In this document: piece after piece, positions 1-10,812 of the stretch
How the letters are laid out: every line of letters begins with the position of its first letter
How positions within the stretch are numbered: position 1 is the first letter of the stretch
NCBI GenBank assembly: GCA_032622095.1
Contig: CP136064.1
Coordinates: 273,509,614-273,573,613 of the forward strand
Origin: Siphonodentalium dalli
Taxonomy: Eukaryota; Mollusca; Scaphopoda; Gadilida; Siphonodentaliidae
Direction of reading: 5' to 3'
DNA: 64,000 nucleotides
Translations under genes and position numbers: made by a program
The notes under the pieces: model-generated
The model's input: the letters and a program-made list of their open reading frames with translations, nothing else
Database searches by the model: none
Told to the model about the DNA's origin: nothing

Positions 1-3000
1 CAGTCCACCAAACGCAAGGTCGTTATTCCTGATTGCGCTCTTTTTATTACTATTATCCGGCGATATACATACAAACCCGGGACCGTTGTCTCAGACCATA
101 AACGTTGAGAATTCTATCTCAATTTTCCATTATAACATAAGGAGTATCCGTAATAAACTTGAAAAGATTGCAGACCTTATAAACGAATATGACATTTTAT
201 GTTTCACCGAAACGCATCTTGACCCATCTTATCCTTCAAATCAATTAGAAATCGATGAATTTTGTACCCCAATTCGCGAAGACCGAGATTCAGACGGCGG
301 CGGAATATGTGTAATGTTCGCCGATCACTTAATATTTAATCGTAAAACCGAATTAGAATTCGACTCTTCTTGTCTCTGGTTTGAAATCCACTCAAAGAAA
401 ACTCGTATTGTTCTTGGAGTATCGTACAGATCTGCACAATTCTGCTCTCAAAATTATTGGGAACACCTGGAATCCTCAATATCAGACGCTCTCGACATTT
501 CCGAATACGTTGTCATTACAGGAGATTTTAACTCCAATTTCATGGATAGTTCATAGAAGTTGAAAAATATAACGGATGGTTTCAGCATGAAAAATTCAAT
601 AATGGTCCCCACGAGAGTGACCTCCACCTCAAGCACGTTACTTGACCCAATTATTACTTCAAACTCTCTCCGTGTAATAGATGCCGATGTCCTAGATCTC
701 GGAGTTTCAGACCACTTAGGTGTATATGCTACAATAACATTTGAAAACACGACCGCAGCGTCATTTCTAAGACAAGTGTGGAACTACAGAAAAGCTAACT
801 TTTCCCATGCAAATAACCTACTTGCTAATGTCAACTGGGATGACCTCATAACACATGCATCGAATGTGAACACAGCTGCCAATAACTTTCAATTAGAATT
901 TCTGTCCATAATGGCGAAAACAATTCCACAGTCGTACATTACAGTAAGAACTTCTGATAAAATCTGGTTCAACTCGGACATCCGTTTTGAGATACGAAAA
1001 CGTGACAGAGTTAGGAAAAAAGCCATGAAAAATGAAAACCCTGAAATCTGGAGAAAATACAAAAATATAAGAAACAAAGTCAATAACATGAAGAAGCACG
1101 CAAAAATTAAATTTGAAGAAAACCTAGAAGAACGAATAAGAGAAGAGTCCAACCCGCGAGACTTTTGGCGAATAATGCATTACCTACTAAACAATAAACG
1201 AACAAAAAATATCCCCCCACTATACAGCTCCTCCGGTACTATCTCTGCTAACAATAAGACATATGCAATAGATGATAATGAAAAAGCCAAAATCTTAAAC
1301 GACAGCTTCATTGCAAATTCTACAATCAATGGTGCTAAAAATAACCTGCCTAATTTTCCGAAACGCACCGCAAACACCATGCCTGACTTGATCTTCACAG
1401 AAACCGAGGTAGAAACAGCCATCAAATCTTTTAAACTTAACAAAGCCCACGGGCACGATGGGATTAGCGTTAGAATGCTCCGCGAAACAGCAAAATCGAT
1501 AGCTCACCCACTGGTCCTTCTATTCAGGAAATCTATCAATACAGAGAAATTCCCAAACTCCTGGAAATCCGCAAACGTGATCCCGATTTTCAAAAAAGAC
1601 GATCCAGCTGACGCCAAAAATTATCGACCAATATCCCTTTTACCATGTGTATCTAAAAATTTTGAGAAAGTTGTTCTGAAACAGATTAGTAAGTTTTTCA
1701 TCGAAAATGAGCTCTTGTATTTCCATCAATCCGGTTTTCTCCCAGGTCACAGTACAACATACCAACTATTAGACCTATACCACAACTTGTGCCAAACCCT
1801 CGATAAAGGACTATTTACATGTTCCATATTCTGTGATATATCCAAAGCTTTTGAAAGGGTTTGGCACAGGGGACTGATACATAAATTGAAAGCTTATGGA
1901 TTAAAAGGAACGACTTTAAATTGGATAGAAGACTACCTAGATAACCGGACGCAAAGAGTCCTAGTCAATGACATATTTTCAAAATATGAGGTCATCCCAG
2001 CAGGAGTGCCCCAGGGATCTATCCTGGGACCTTTCTTGTTCCTTGTCTATATAAATGATCTAGCCGATGGTATTGAATCGGTAACGAGAATGTACGCTGA
2101 TGACACTTGCCTCACGAATAGCCACTTTGATATTAATATACTTGAAGGTACTATGAACAGCGACTTAGACAAAATTACAGCGTGGTCCAAAAACTGGCTG
2201 GTCAGCTTTAATCCAATTAAAACAGTTGGAATGTCCTTCTCATTGGTTGCTTCATCTACAGAGAATCCGAACCTCAAATTCGTGGGAAATTCAATCGACT
2301 TTGTGGACAAGCATAAACATTTAGGTCTGGAACTCCAATCAAATCTCAAATGGAACGCCCACATCGAAGGCTCTGTCAAAAAGATTGCCTCGCGCCTATC
2401 TCAACTTCGTCGCATCAAATATCAACTAAACAGAAAAACCATCGAAATTATTTACAAAACATACATTTTACCACTATTTGATTATTCAGATGCCGTTTGG
2501 GACAATGCCTCTAACTATATGTTAGAAAAGCTTGACCGGCTTCATATCGATGCTGGCCGGATAGTCAGCGGTATCACCCGTTCTGCCTCGGGTGATGCGG
2601 TATTACAGGAAGTTGGATGGGGCCTTCACTCAATAAAAGACGCCAAACACATAAATTGCAGGCACTCTATAAAATCGTCAACAATTTAGCACCAACATAT
2701 CTATCCACTATACTTCCCCCCAGATCTCATGAAGTTGCAGACTATAATTGGAGACGCCCCAGTAAATTTTATTCATATTACTGCAATACTGAACACTTCA
2801 AACAGTCATTTTTCCCAAAGATGGCCATGGAATGGAACAAACTTCCCAAATTAATCACTGACGTTGACCAATTTTCTACCTTCAAAACCAACTTGCAACA
2901 TATAGATCCAACGCCCAGTCCCCCTCGACATTTCTACGTTGGACTTAGAAAATACAATATTTTTCACTGTCGCCTACGTAACTTGTGTAGTGAACTCCGA

Positions 3001-3766
3001 TCTGATATGTTCAACAACTATATCGCTGACAGCCCCGCATGTTCGTGTGGAAACCGGTATGAAGACGCATATCATTATTTCTTCATGTGCCCATTGTACC
3101 AAAGAGAGCGCTCAGAATTATCTGAGAAACTAACCCGTGAAAATCTCATAATAAGCAACATTGCAGAACTCATGTGTGGAATACCTAATATCTCGTCCCA
3201 AAAAAATATGAGACTATTTGACATCACACAACAATATATTGCCGCGACTAAACGTTTCGACCCCTAAAAGATTTTATATTATATGTATGTATATGTGTGT
3301 CCATACGGATCCATATATGTGTACATGTGTATATTTAGGTGTATGTACATACATAAGTATATCACTTCTGAATATACTTAAAGGTGCTTCAGAAATTTCA
3401 ATTTTTATGTGGCAGTTATCTCACAAACGGACCAACCTCCCCCACAAACATGCACGTTCTTATCAATTGTCGGTACTGTCTTCCAGAGCGCTACAAAAAT
3501 TAAAACCTAGTTCATGACTGTCTACTATTATTATTTTTTCACAATGCAGCCTCATTGTTTTAAACACAAATCTACACAACCTCTGGAAGGCAATACAAAT
3601 TATATATCTCTAAACTGATCATCATGTAAATACGTTTATATACCGTCATCTTGATCACATGTATGTAATATTATTGTATCGGGAGAGGGGCTTCGTAAGT
3701 TGTAAAAACTTGTGCCTCAATCCCTTTTGTATATTATACAAATAAAATATGTTTCAAGTCAAGTCA
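1..3766 (+). mobile_element. CR1-like non-LTR retrotransposon, copy A (5' end outside window)
   Basis: Reads APE endonuclease, then RT, then a C-terminal zinc knuckle on the plus strand, followed by a 3' UTR of about 500 bases with AATAAA at 3741-3746. It ends in a short CAAGT-type repeat (GTTTCAAGTCAAGTCA, to 3766), the kind of microsatellite-like 3' tail common in CR1/L2-type LINEs. The same 3' end recurs inverted at 18681 (copy B) and, more diverged, near 57665 (copy C), which supports the 3' boundary. The 5' end lies upstream of base 1. Confidence 0.9.
2..3267 (+). pseudogene. LINE ORF2: APE endonuclease + reverse transcriptase + zinc knuckle, one stop and one frameshift
   Basis: The frame is open from base 2. 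It starts with a hydrophobic leader and SGDIHTNPGP (bases 56-85), a 2A-like motif often seen at the head of animal CR1-type polyproteins. Endonuclease motifs follow: HYNIRSI, TETHLD (about 218), GDFN (about 521) and VSDH (about 706). RT motifs are DISKAFERVWH (about 1838), GVPQGS (about 2004) and YADD (2093-2104). A single TAG at 554-556 interrupts the endonuclease in an otherwise continuous frame. A frameshift near 2617-2627 moves the C-terminus to frame 1, which runs to the stop at 3267. The tail has CSCG...H....C (3040-3090), the C-terminal knuckle of many LINEs. Function when intact: nicking of target DNA and target-primed reverse transcription. This copy cannot make a full protein without readthrough. 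The many stop-free codons suggest a fairly young copy. Confidence 0.9.
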
Positions 3767-3943
3767 TACTCGACCCGATTGAGCTCAAACTTGCTAAATA
3801 TTGACTGGGAAATTCCAGGGAATGCCGATTGAGCTCAAACTTGCTACCTACGGGAAGTGTCATATATATGTGTGTGTCCTTTATAGACTCGAACCGATTG
3901 AGCTCAAACTTGCTAAATACGGGAAGTGCCATGGACGGGTTCA
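3767..3943. repeat. Three dispersed copies of a short GAGCTCAAACTTGCTA motif
   Basis: GATTGAGCTCAAACTTGCTA recurs at about 3778, 3828 and 3898, followed twice by ACGGGAAGTG. The copies are unevenly spaced, so this is a degenerate local repeat. No coding potential is seen. Confidence 0.6.
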
Positions 3944-4195
3944 TTGAAAAACAAAAAACAATCGGGTAAAATTGAAAAACAAAAAATTCAATAAAAAAAT
4001 TAAAAAGGCACAATTAACTCATTGAAAACCCAAAAAAAAATCGGGTAAAATTTAAAAACTAAAAATTCAATTAAAAAATTAAAAAGGCACAATTAACTCG
4101 AAAAACCAAAAAAAATCGGGTAAAATTTAAAAACAAAAATTCAATTAAAAAATTAAAAAGGCACAATTAACTCATTGAAAAAAAAAAAAAATTAA
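3944..4195. repeat. AT-rich tandem repeat, unit about 78 bp, about three copies
   Basis: Three successive blocks share the order AATCGGGTAAAATT, AAATTCAAT and AAAAAGGCACAATTAACTC. The unit is A-rich and the copies differ mainly in A-run length. No ORF of interest. Confidence 0.8.
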
Positions 4196-4700
4196 CTCAT
4201 TAAAAAACAAAATTAATTAAAACTTAAAAATTGTCATGTTTCTGACTATTGCCGCCAGTGGCGGGCTAACCTGCTAGTCTATTATATATTTTGAAGACCT
4301 CTGTCTGTCTGTATGTCCTTTATAGAATCGAAAACGGGTTGACCGATCGAGACCAAACTTCCTATCCAAAGGTAAAATTCAACGGGAATCGTCGACGTCG
4401 CATTTTGGAGAAGCCCAGAGCACCCATTCTCCACTCTCAGTCACAAAAAACGGCACTGGATGGTTAATCAAGTGATAATTTAATGAACGTTTGTTTTTGA
4501 CGCATCGCTATAAAGAGCGTTTGTTTACCATTCAACGTTATTAGCATCTGCAGAGAGATATACGGGAACAGACGAGATCTCGGAAACGGGTGGAGCTATC
4601 GACTTGAAATTTGGTATTTGCTTCTAGAAATCGCTCTTCAAATATGATGTTTTTTCTCAAAAACTATATATCTATGTTCCACATTGATATTCAGAGGATC
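4196..4700. repeat. Probable dispersed-repeat sequence, non-coding
   Basis: Contains CTGTCTGTCTGTATGTCC near 4300 and GAGACCAAACTTCC near 4350, a style of sequence also seen at the edges of other repeats in this window (3880, 38500). No gene is seen. The 5' UTR of the following LINE may begin anywhere from here to 5050. Confidence 0.35.
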
Positions 4701-5050
4701 TTCGCTAGGATGTGTGCTTTCTTATGACGGTAATTCCGAGATAACCCCATTGGTGCGATGCAATAATATTGAAATAACTTTTGAGACTTTCTCGCGGCAA
4801 ACACCACAGCCATTGTTTGTTTACATTTATTTGTCCGCCATTAATTGTGCTCATTATCTGTCTACTGCACACCTACTCTGCGCGTGGGAAAATTTCACGG
4901 TTGAGTACCACTACCACCCACGCCCAATTCGGATTCATGTGACAAGGGAGAGAATCTGTGATCGTTTTGAAATCGCACGCTTGGGTGGTCAGCATACAGC
5001 GTCGACAAGAGATATATTCGCCCAGTGTGTTCGCTGTGAGATAATTGAAA

Positions 5051-6829
5051 ATGCCATCGCCTAACGTGACAACGATAGACGGAAAAGATTTCACAATTCT
5101 AAAATCAGTAACACCCAGCCATACTAACAATTCCAAAATAGTTTTCGATGACGAGGAGACCACATGCATCACGCCAAGTTATCCCTTAACACATTTCACC
5201 CATGATGAAACATATGATGCCAATCCGCCATGCTCCGTTCCCGAACAACACCCACCGAATGGATCTCCATATGCGGGAAACTCATTTTGTGGCACCCAGT
5301 CACACGAGACAATTTATACCATACCCGAACTGAAAGGTACCTTACATCTACCAAAAGAGAGGTTTCTTGACGACGTGGTGACAAAGTCCGATTCTGCTCG
5401 ACTAAAAGTCATTCGGCAATGCATTTTCGCGGAAGCTCGGCTTTTCAAAGAGTTAGACAGATATGACATCAAGCAGAGATATCAGCGATCAGGGGGAGTT
5501 CCATTGCAACGAAAGCTAGCCAAGGACATATACCAGCTAATTCATTACCTGCATGGTGGTTCACTTGATGACCTGCGTGATCTTATTACGCCCATGCCAA
5601 CCGAAGAATCTCAGACAGTCTGTGGAAGCCAGCAGAATACAGAATCAGCCAATATATGTGCGCCTGAATCTGAGTGTACAAGAGATAAAATAATTTCAAT
5701 AGCTGCCGACATGACCCTACTGAAATCTGACATTATGGCCATCAAGGCATCTTCTACAACAGCATCTGAAAGTATTGCTGCTAATCTGAGTTGTATTAAA
5801 ACTGAACTCAAATCACTCCGCAGTGAAATCGACAACATCAAAGCAGCGAAAACAGTTTACTCAGAACCTGTAGCCGATTCCGCTTTGAAAGCACACTCCA
5901 CACCACACAATGACCAATCTATGTCACTTATCGATATCGAGAAAGTCATTGACTCAGCGGAAGCAATGTGCAAATCTACGCTCAACCAACTAACCGACTT
6001 GAGCGCAACGACAGCCAGTCACGAAATTTTAAGTGCGCGACTAGACGCTTTGGAAGTGCATCTGAAAAAGTCGGCTGACGGAACATTATCCAATCTAAAT
6101 ACAGTGCAACACAGCTTTAACAATTTGTTCGAAGTGTTTGCGGCCGACATGAATTTCAAGCACAGTTCGCTTGTGGCTTATGTGAATGAATGTTTTGTGC
6201 CGTTGGCCAATCACCCAGTGAACAGTACTATGCGCTCTGACGTGGAGCGAAACCCGACATCGCCGCATACGGATCAATTAGCCACCCAGCCGAATAACAG
6301 TTCGATTAGGTCTGCTCACGTAAGCGGGTGTGACTCAATCAAGTCACATGTGCAGTCTGACCCGTTACTCAATAATCCAGGTAACAGTACTCGTGATAGG
6401 TCAGCGAATTCACCGAGTCGTCGTCGCACACAAACTCAGTCCGCACATAATCTGGACAAGTCAATCCCGTCATTCTCAATGGGAAACTCATTACCAATGG
6501 ATCTTTCACTTCCAGAGAATGACGTGCATCCTCGACATCAACATAACCAGTCTGAATCCAGAGAATATCAGAGGAATGTAAGGTTTTACGTCGGGGGCGT
6601 TCCCAATCATAAAGGACAAGCGGATATAAGGGAGTATCTCACGAGCAACGGAATTACTCCATCCTACGTCAAAGTATTCAGCAGCAAGAATCCTGATTGT
6701 CGCGCAGCTAGAATAACGATACCCAGCAGTGCCACCAGAACAATTCTCGATGATTTCTGGCCCACAGGTCTATACTGCAGACGGTGGCGAAACTTTAAAA
6801 ACTCTTCAAAATCAACCAATCATGGCTAA
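5051..6829 (+). CDS. LINE ORF1 protein: coiled coil + C-terminal RRM-like domain
   Basis: 592 codons from ATG 5051, the first in-frame ATG, to TAA 6827-6829, uninterrupted. Residues about 100-180 are charged and helical. About 210-266 and 293-370 look like coiled coils (regular Leu/Ile/Met with Glu/Lys), the trimerisation type of region seen in LINE ORF1 proteins. Residues 400-500 are Ser/Asn/Pro-rich and likely disordered. About 508-583 (NVRFYVGGVPNHKG to FWPTGLYCRRW) match the RRM-like/esterase-linked C-terminal block of CR1-type ORF1 proteins: a VGGVP strand, a variable helix, then a WPxGxxCRRW end. Inferred role: binding the element RNA as a chaperone in the ribonucleoprotein. It overlaps the ORF2 start by 8 bases in another frame, so ORF2 translation probably needs reinitiation or termination coupling. 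Confidence 0.85.
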   Translation: MPSPNVTTIDGKDFTILKSVTPSHTNNSKIVFDDEETTCITPSYPLTHFTHDETYDANPPCSVPEQHPPNGSPYAGNSFCGTQSHETIYTIPELKGTLHLPKERFLDDVVTKSDSARLKVIRQCIFAEARLFKELDRYDIKQRYQRSGGVPLQRKLAKDIYQLIHYLHGGSLDDLRDLITPMPTEESQTVCGSQQNTESANICAPESECTRDKIISIAADMTLLKSDIMAIKASSTTASESIAANLSCIKTELKSLRSEIDNIKAAKTVYSEPVADSALKAHSTPHNDQSMSLIDIEKVIDSAEAMCKSTLNQLTDLSATTASHEILSARLDALEVHLKKSADGTLSNLNTVQHSFNNLFEVFAADMNFKHSSLVAYVNECFVPLANHPVNSTMRSDVERNPTSPHTDQLATQPNNSSIRSAHVSGCDSIKSHVQSDPLLNNPGNSTRDRSANSPSRRRTQTQSAHNLDKSIPSFSMGNSLPMDLSLPENDVHPRHQHNQSESREYQRNVRFYVGGVPNHKGQADIREYLTSNGITPSYVKVFSSKNPDCRAARITIPSSATRTILDDFWPTGLYCRRWRNFKNSSKSTNHG

Positions 6830-9800
6830 TAACCATAATCATGTCAATTGTCGCACATCACAATGCACACAACGCAGTATTAAAATTGCAACATGGAATG
6901 CCACTGGCCTAACTTCAAGTTCCCTGTACCTGACCAGCCTTCTGAACATGTCTGAATACGACATAGTGGGCATATCGGAACACTGGTTAGGTGCGGAGAA
7001 CATGTCATCTCTCGATCAGATCCATGTCAATTATGCCGGTTTAGGGAAACCAGGTCGAACAATTACCACAAAATCCGGCGGCCAATTTACCAGAGATGGT
7101 GTTGCTTTTATCGTTAATCAAAAGCATTCCGACAGAGTATCTATTATAGATATTGATCACGAAAGGATCATTGGGATTAGACTGCAGATAGGGCTCAGTG
7201 AGTGTGTTTATATATTTCAGGTACACCTGCCTAATACAAACTATACTGAGTCTGAATTCACCGACTGTTTAAATCTCCTTGCAGATCTTGTTTCTGAATT
7301 CTCCTAACAAGGATGCATCATCCTGATGGGTGATTTCAATGCTCATTTTAAAGGTGACAGACACCATGTACCCATTGAAAACCACAAACGGGACTCCAGA
7401 TCCACTGAATTCGGTCAATTCCTGAATTCAAAAGGGCTAGTGTCGCTTGTCACTCTCGATATTTGTAAAGGGCCAGATCACACATATGCACCTTATAATC
7501 ATAATGTGTCAACGTCTATGATCGACCACATTATAATGCACCGTTGCAAGTCAGACCTGGTCAACAGTATCGAAATCCTCGATGACGAATCTTTGAATAC
7601 CTCTAACCACAGACCAATATTATGCAATATTACATTTGATATTACAAAAGCACAAAGTGTCCCAAATTGTCAAAACGAACCAAATATCCAATGGTCTAAG
7701 CTAGATGTGGATGTTTACAAATCCTCAGTAACACATGCGCTTGGTCTGTTGGACATGCCGCTATCGAGTACATCAGACATAACCCATTTATACTCCAATT
7801 TGATTGATATTCTCATCGGTGCTTCCAAGAGAGCTAGTCCTCCAAAACAATGCAAACGCAACATCAAATCTTACTGGAACACCGATTTAAAGACACTCCA
7901 TGTGAACATGAGAAAATATCGGATGCGCTGGATAACGGTCGGTCGTCCAACAGGCCTAGACAATGAATATTTTCGTGATTATAAAAACTTCAAGCGAAAA
8001 TTCCGTCGACGCCATCGTGCATCAGTGGCAACTTTTAAATCACAACGTACACGCACTATTGAACTGTATGCACAATATGACCAGGCATCCTTCTGGAAGG
8101 CCATTAAAACCAGTAATAGGTGTGGCATTAGTGCAGGATCTGAAATGAAGTTTGGAAATTCCACACTCAGAGACCCAGAGGACATCGTGGATGGTTGGAA
8201 AGTATACTTCGGAAATCTTTTTAAAAGGGGTATTCATCGGGATCCCATTTTCGAAGCTCATGTGGAAGATACTGTCAGAAAACTTCGGGTCCCCAATGAG
8301 CATGTAGGGGGACCATATGTTGATTTTTCCTACCCTGTGTCGGATGGTGAAGTTCGTGCTTCCATCCAAAAACTTAAGAAACACAAGGCCGGTGGCCTCA
8401 CACGGGTAGTTAACGAACACCTAATACACGGTCCGACCAAACTTTATTATATACTCGGGAAACTATTCTCTTCAATGTTAGACCATGAGTTTATACCCAA
8501 TGATATGAAGATCGGAGTAATAGTCCCAATTTATAAAGGCGATCCAAAGCCTATTGACAACCCAGATAGTTACAGGGCAGTTACTTTGTTACCAGTTATT
8601 TATAAGCTCTTTGAATCAGTTATTCTGGAAAGGTTGTTACAATCTGAACTATTCTCAAAATTTCCAAACTACCTTCAAAATGGCTTCCAGAAGGGTATCG
8701 GGTGTAGTGTTACCTCTTTTCTTTTACAGGAAAGTGTTGAATTCGGACACAGCAATAACTCTACGGTATACGCCGCCTTTCTAGATTCACAAAAGGCGTT
8801 TGATCGTGTGTGGCACGATGGTCTAATATATAAGTTACATGGAAAAGGTATCGGTGGACGTATACTGAGAGTTATTGCTAGCATGTACACTGACATCAAG
8901 AGTGTAATAAGGTGCTATATTATTCACTCTGATCAATTCTGTGTAGAACAAGGAACCAGGCAAGGGAGCATCATGTCACCTGTCCTGTACTTGCTCTACA
9001 TCGACGATCTCCTTAATACGCTTTCTGAAGCACCAGAAGGTCTTCACGTAGACTCTGTATCATGTGCCTGTCCCACAACTGCCGATGATGTGTGCTTATT
9101 GTCATTTTCCGAGGGAGGCTTAAAGAAGCTCCTCACCATATGTCACAACTACAGCATCACCTGGAAATTTGAGTATTCGGTTACAAAAAGCCAAGTAGTA
9201 GTCTTTGATCACAAACGAACTAACAAAAATAAATGTATCAACACAAAGTGGATTCTTGGTGAGAATAACTTAGCAGAAGTGGAGAGTGTAGTGCACCTCG
9301 GAATACCACAAAGCCGCAGATCAGATCGTAAAACGAACATTGATAGGTCATGTGAGATAATGCGGAAAACATTTTTCGGTGCATGCAGGTCATTTACCAC
9401 GAAATGTCTTTCGCCGATCTCACAGCTGACCATATTTACACACGTGGTTCTCCCGAAAGCTCTCTACGGCTGTGAGATGTGGTACCGGCTATCAGAAGCC
9501 AACATATTACAACTTGAGCGATCTTACCGCATGTGCATCAAAACAATTCAAGGTCTACCGACAAGGGCGAGCACAGAAATCGCATTGTCTCTGCTCGGAG
9601 TCAATCCACTCAGACTCGAAATTGAAAAGAAAAAACTTTTATTCATGGGCACCTTAATAAATTTACCATGCAACCACCGTGTCGCTCTCCGCATTTTCCT
9701 ATTCAATCTACATGGTTATATAATATTTAAACGCCCTCCAATTGGCTTCACAGGAGACATTATTCCTATTCTTACAAAACACAACCTATATGAGTATCTC

Positions 9801-10340
9801 ACATCATTCGCTGAAACAGGATTCTTCCCTATTCAATCACATTGGAAAACTATTGTGAAACAGAATATGTCTCACACAACGTCACAACCAAATCAACCTG
9901 AACGAGTGGACTCCCTTGAGTTTTTTCGCAGAGTAAAACCTTGCCATATGTCTACCTGGAGGGGATGGAAGCTCTGTTGGCACAACCCTAATTATCTACA
10001 GAAAGCGGTACAAATGGCTAACATTCTCAACCGCACGACATATGATAATAATACTATCTGCAAACACTGTGGCCATTTGTACCATAACCAGGTTGAACAC
10101 ATGTTTCTCCATTGTTTCTCACCACATATAGTTCAACTGAAGAACTGCTTCTGGTATAGAATTATTAATGTCAACGGTATCCCAATCTTTGTCACGATGG
10201 ATCAATTGTCTTGCAATGAATTTCTAATGTATGCATTTGGATGCCAGTCGCTGGGCGGACTTGATCCCTCAGATATTCCCAATGAAAATAGTTTATTCAC
10301 AGACTGCTTCTCGTTCATAAGTGTATTATGTTACATATGA
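6822..10340 (+). pseudogene. LINE ORF2: endonuclease + RT + zinc knuckle, single in-frame stop
   Basis: Begins at ATG 6822 inside the last codons of ORF1 and runs in one frame to TGA 10338-10340. The only interruption is TAA at 7305-7307, in the endonuclease just before MGDFNAHF. Endonuclease motifs: KIATWNATGL, GISEHWL, GDFNAH (about 7329), IDHIIMH and SNHRPI (about 7600). RT motifs: YRAVTLLP, FLDSQKAFDRVWH (about 8778), TRQGSIMSPVLY, and TADDVCLLS (9078-9089) in place of the usual YADD; T/Q-ADD variants are, from memory, known in some CR1-related LINEs. The C-terminal CKHC...H....C knuckle is at 10059-10115. About 1170 codons, full family length. One premature stop makes it a recent pseudogene, or active only if that stop is an assembly or allele variant. 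Confidence 0.9.
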
Positions 10341-10812
10341 TTGTTTGCGAGTGGCGACTCCTATATAGATTCATGCATCATGTATACTGCTGATCCTTAA
10401 TATCCCAAATTTGTCGGGAAACAAAATAGCATATGTAACAATACAATTTTATTATTACTATCTACAGTATACTAAAGTATACGAATATCACAATATCAAT
10501 GATAACATCGCATCTCTGTATATTATATGGAATGCCACCATATATCGATATCTAATTTATTATATGCCATTATAGACATTGACGTATAATTATAATTTGT
10601 AGATATATGACCTCTGTAATTGCAATCGCCATGCAATTTATTATATATACATGTGTATATGGGATAGTATTGACGTTATATATACACGTATATATAGTAC
10701 AGTAATTGCTTCTAATTTCACACGATGCATTCGTGTCTGTTCTGATAACATATACGTAACGCCTTATTATACTTAATGTTTTTTTATTATGTAATTGTAT
10801 ATACGTTGTACA
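10341..10812. other. AT-rich 3' UTR / non-coding
   Basis: Follows the ORF2 stop. Rich in TATATA-type strings and dinucleotide-like runs; no ORF. Best read as the LINE 3' UTR. Confidence 0.6.

Larger units (their letters stand above)
4700..10800 (+). mobile_element. Near-complete two-ORF LINE (APE/RT type), boundaries approximate
   Basis: ORF1 (5051-6829) and ORF2 (6822-10340) lie in the order and spacing of a complete non-LTR retrotransposon. The 5' boundary is uncertain because the sequence from about 4700 to 5050 may be 5' UTR. The 3' UTR after 10340 is very AT-rich. The element meets a Tx1-type LINE remnant near 10813; an AATAAA at about 10836 could belong to either. This is the most complete LINE in the window. 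Confidence 0.85.

Noticed and set aside
4684-5064. 126-codon ORF before LINE ORF1
   Set aside because: No recognisable domain; probably 5' UTR sequence of the LINE.
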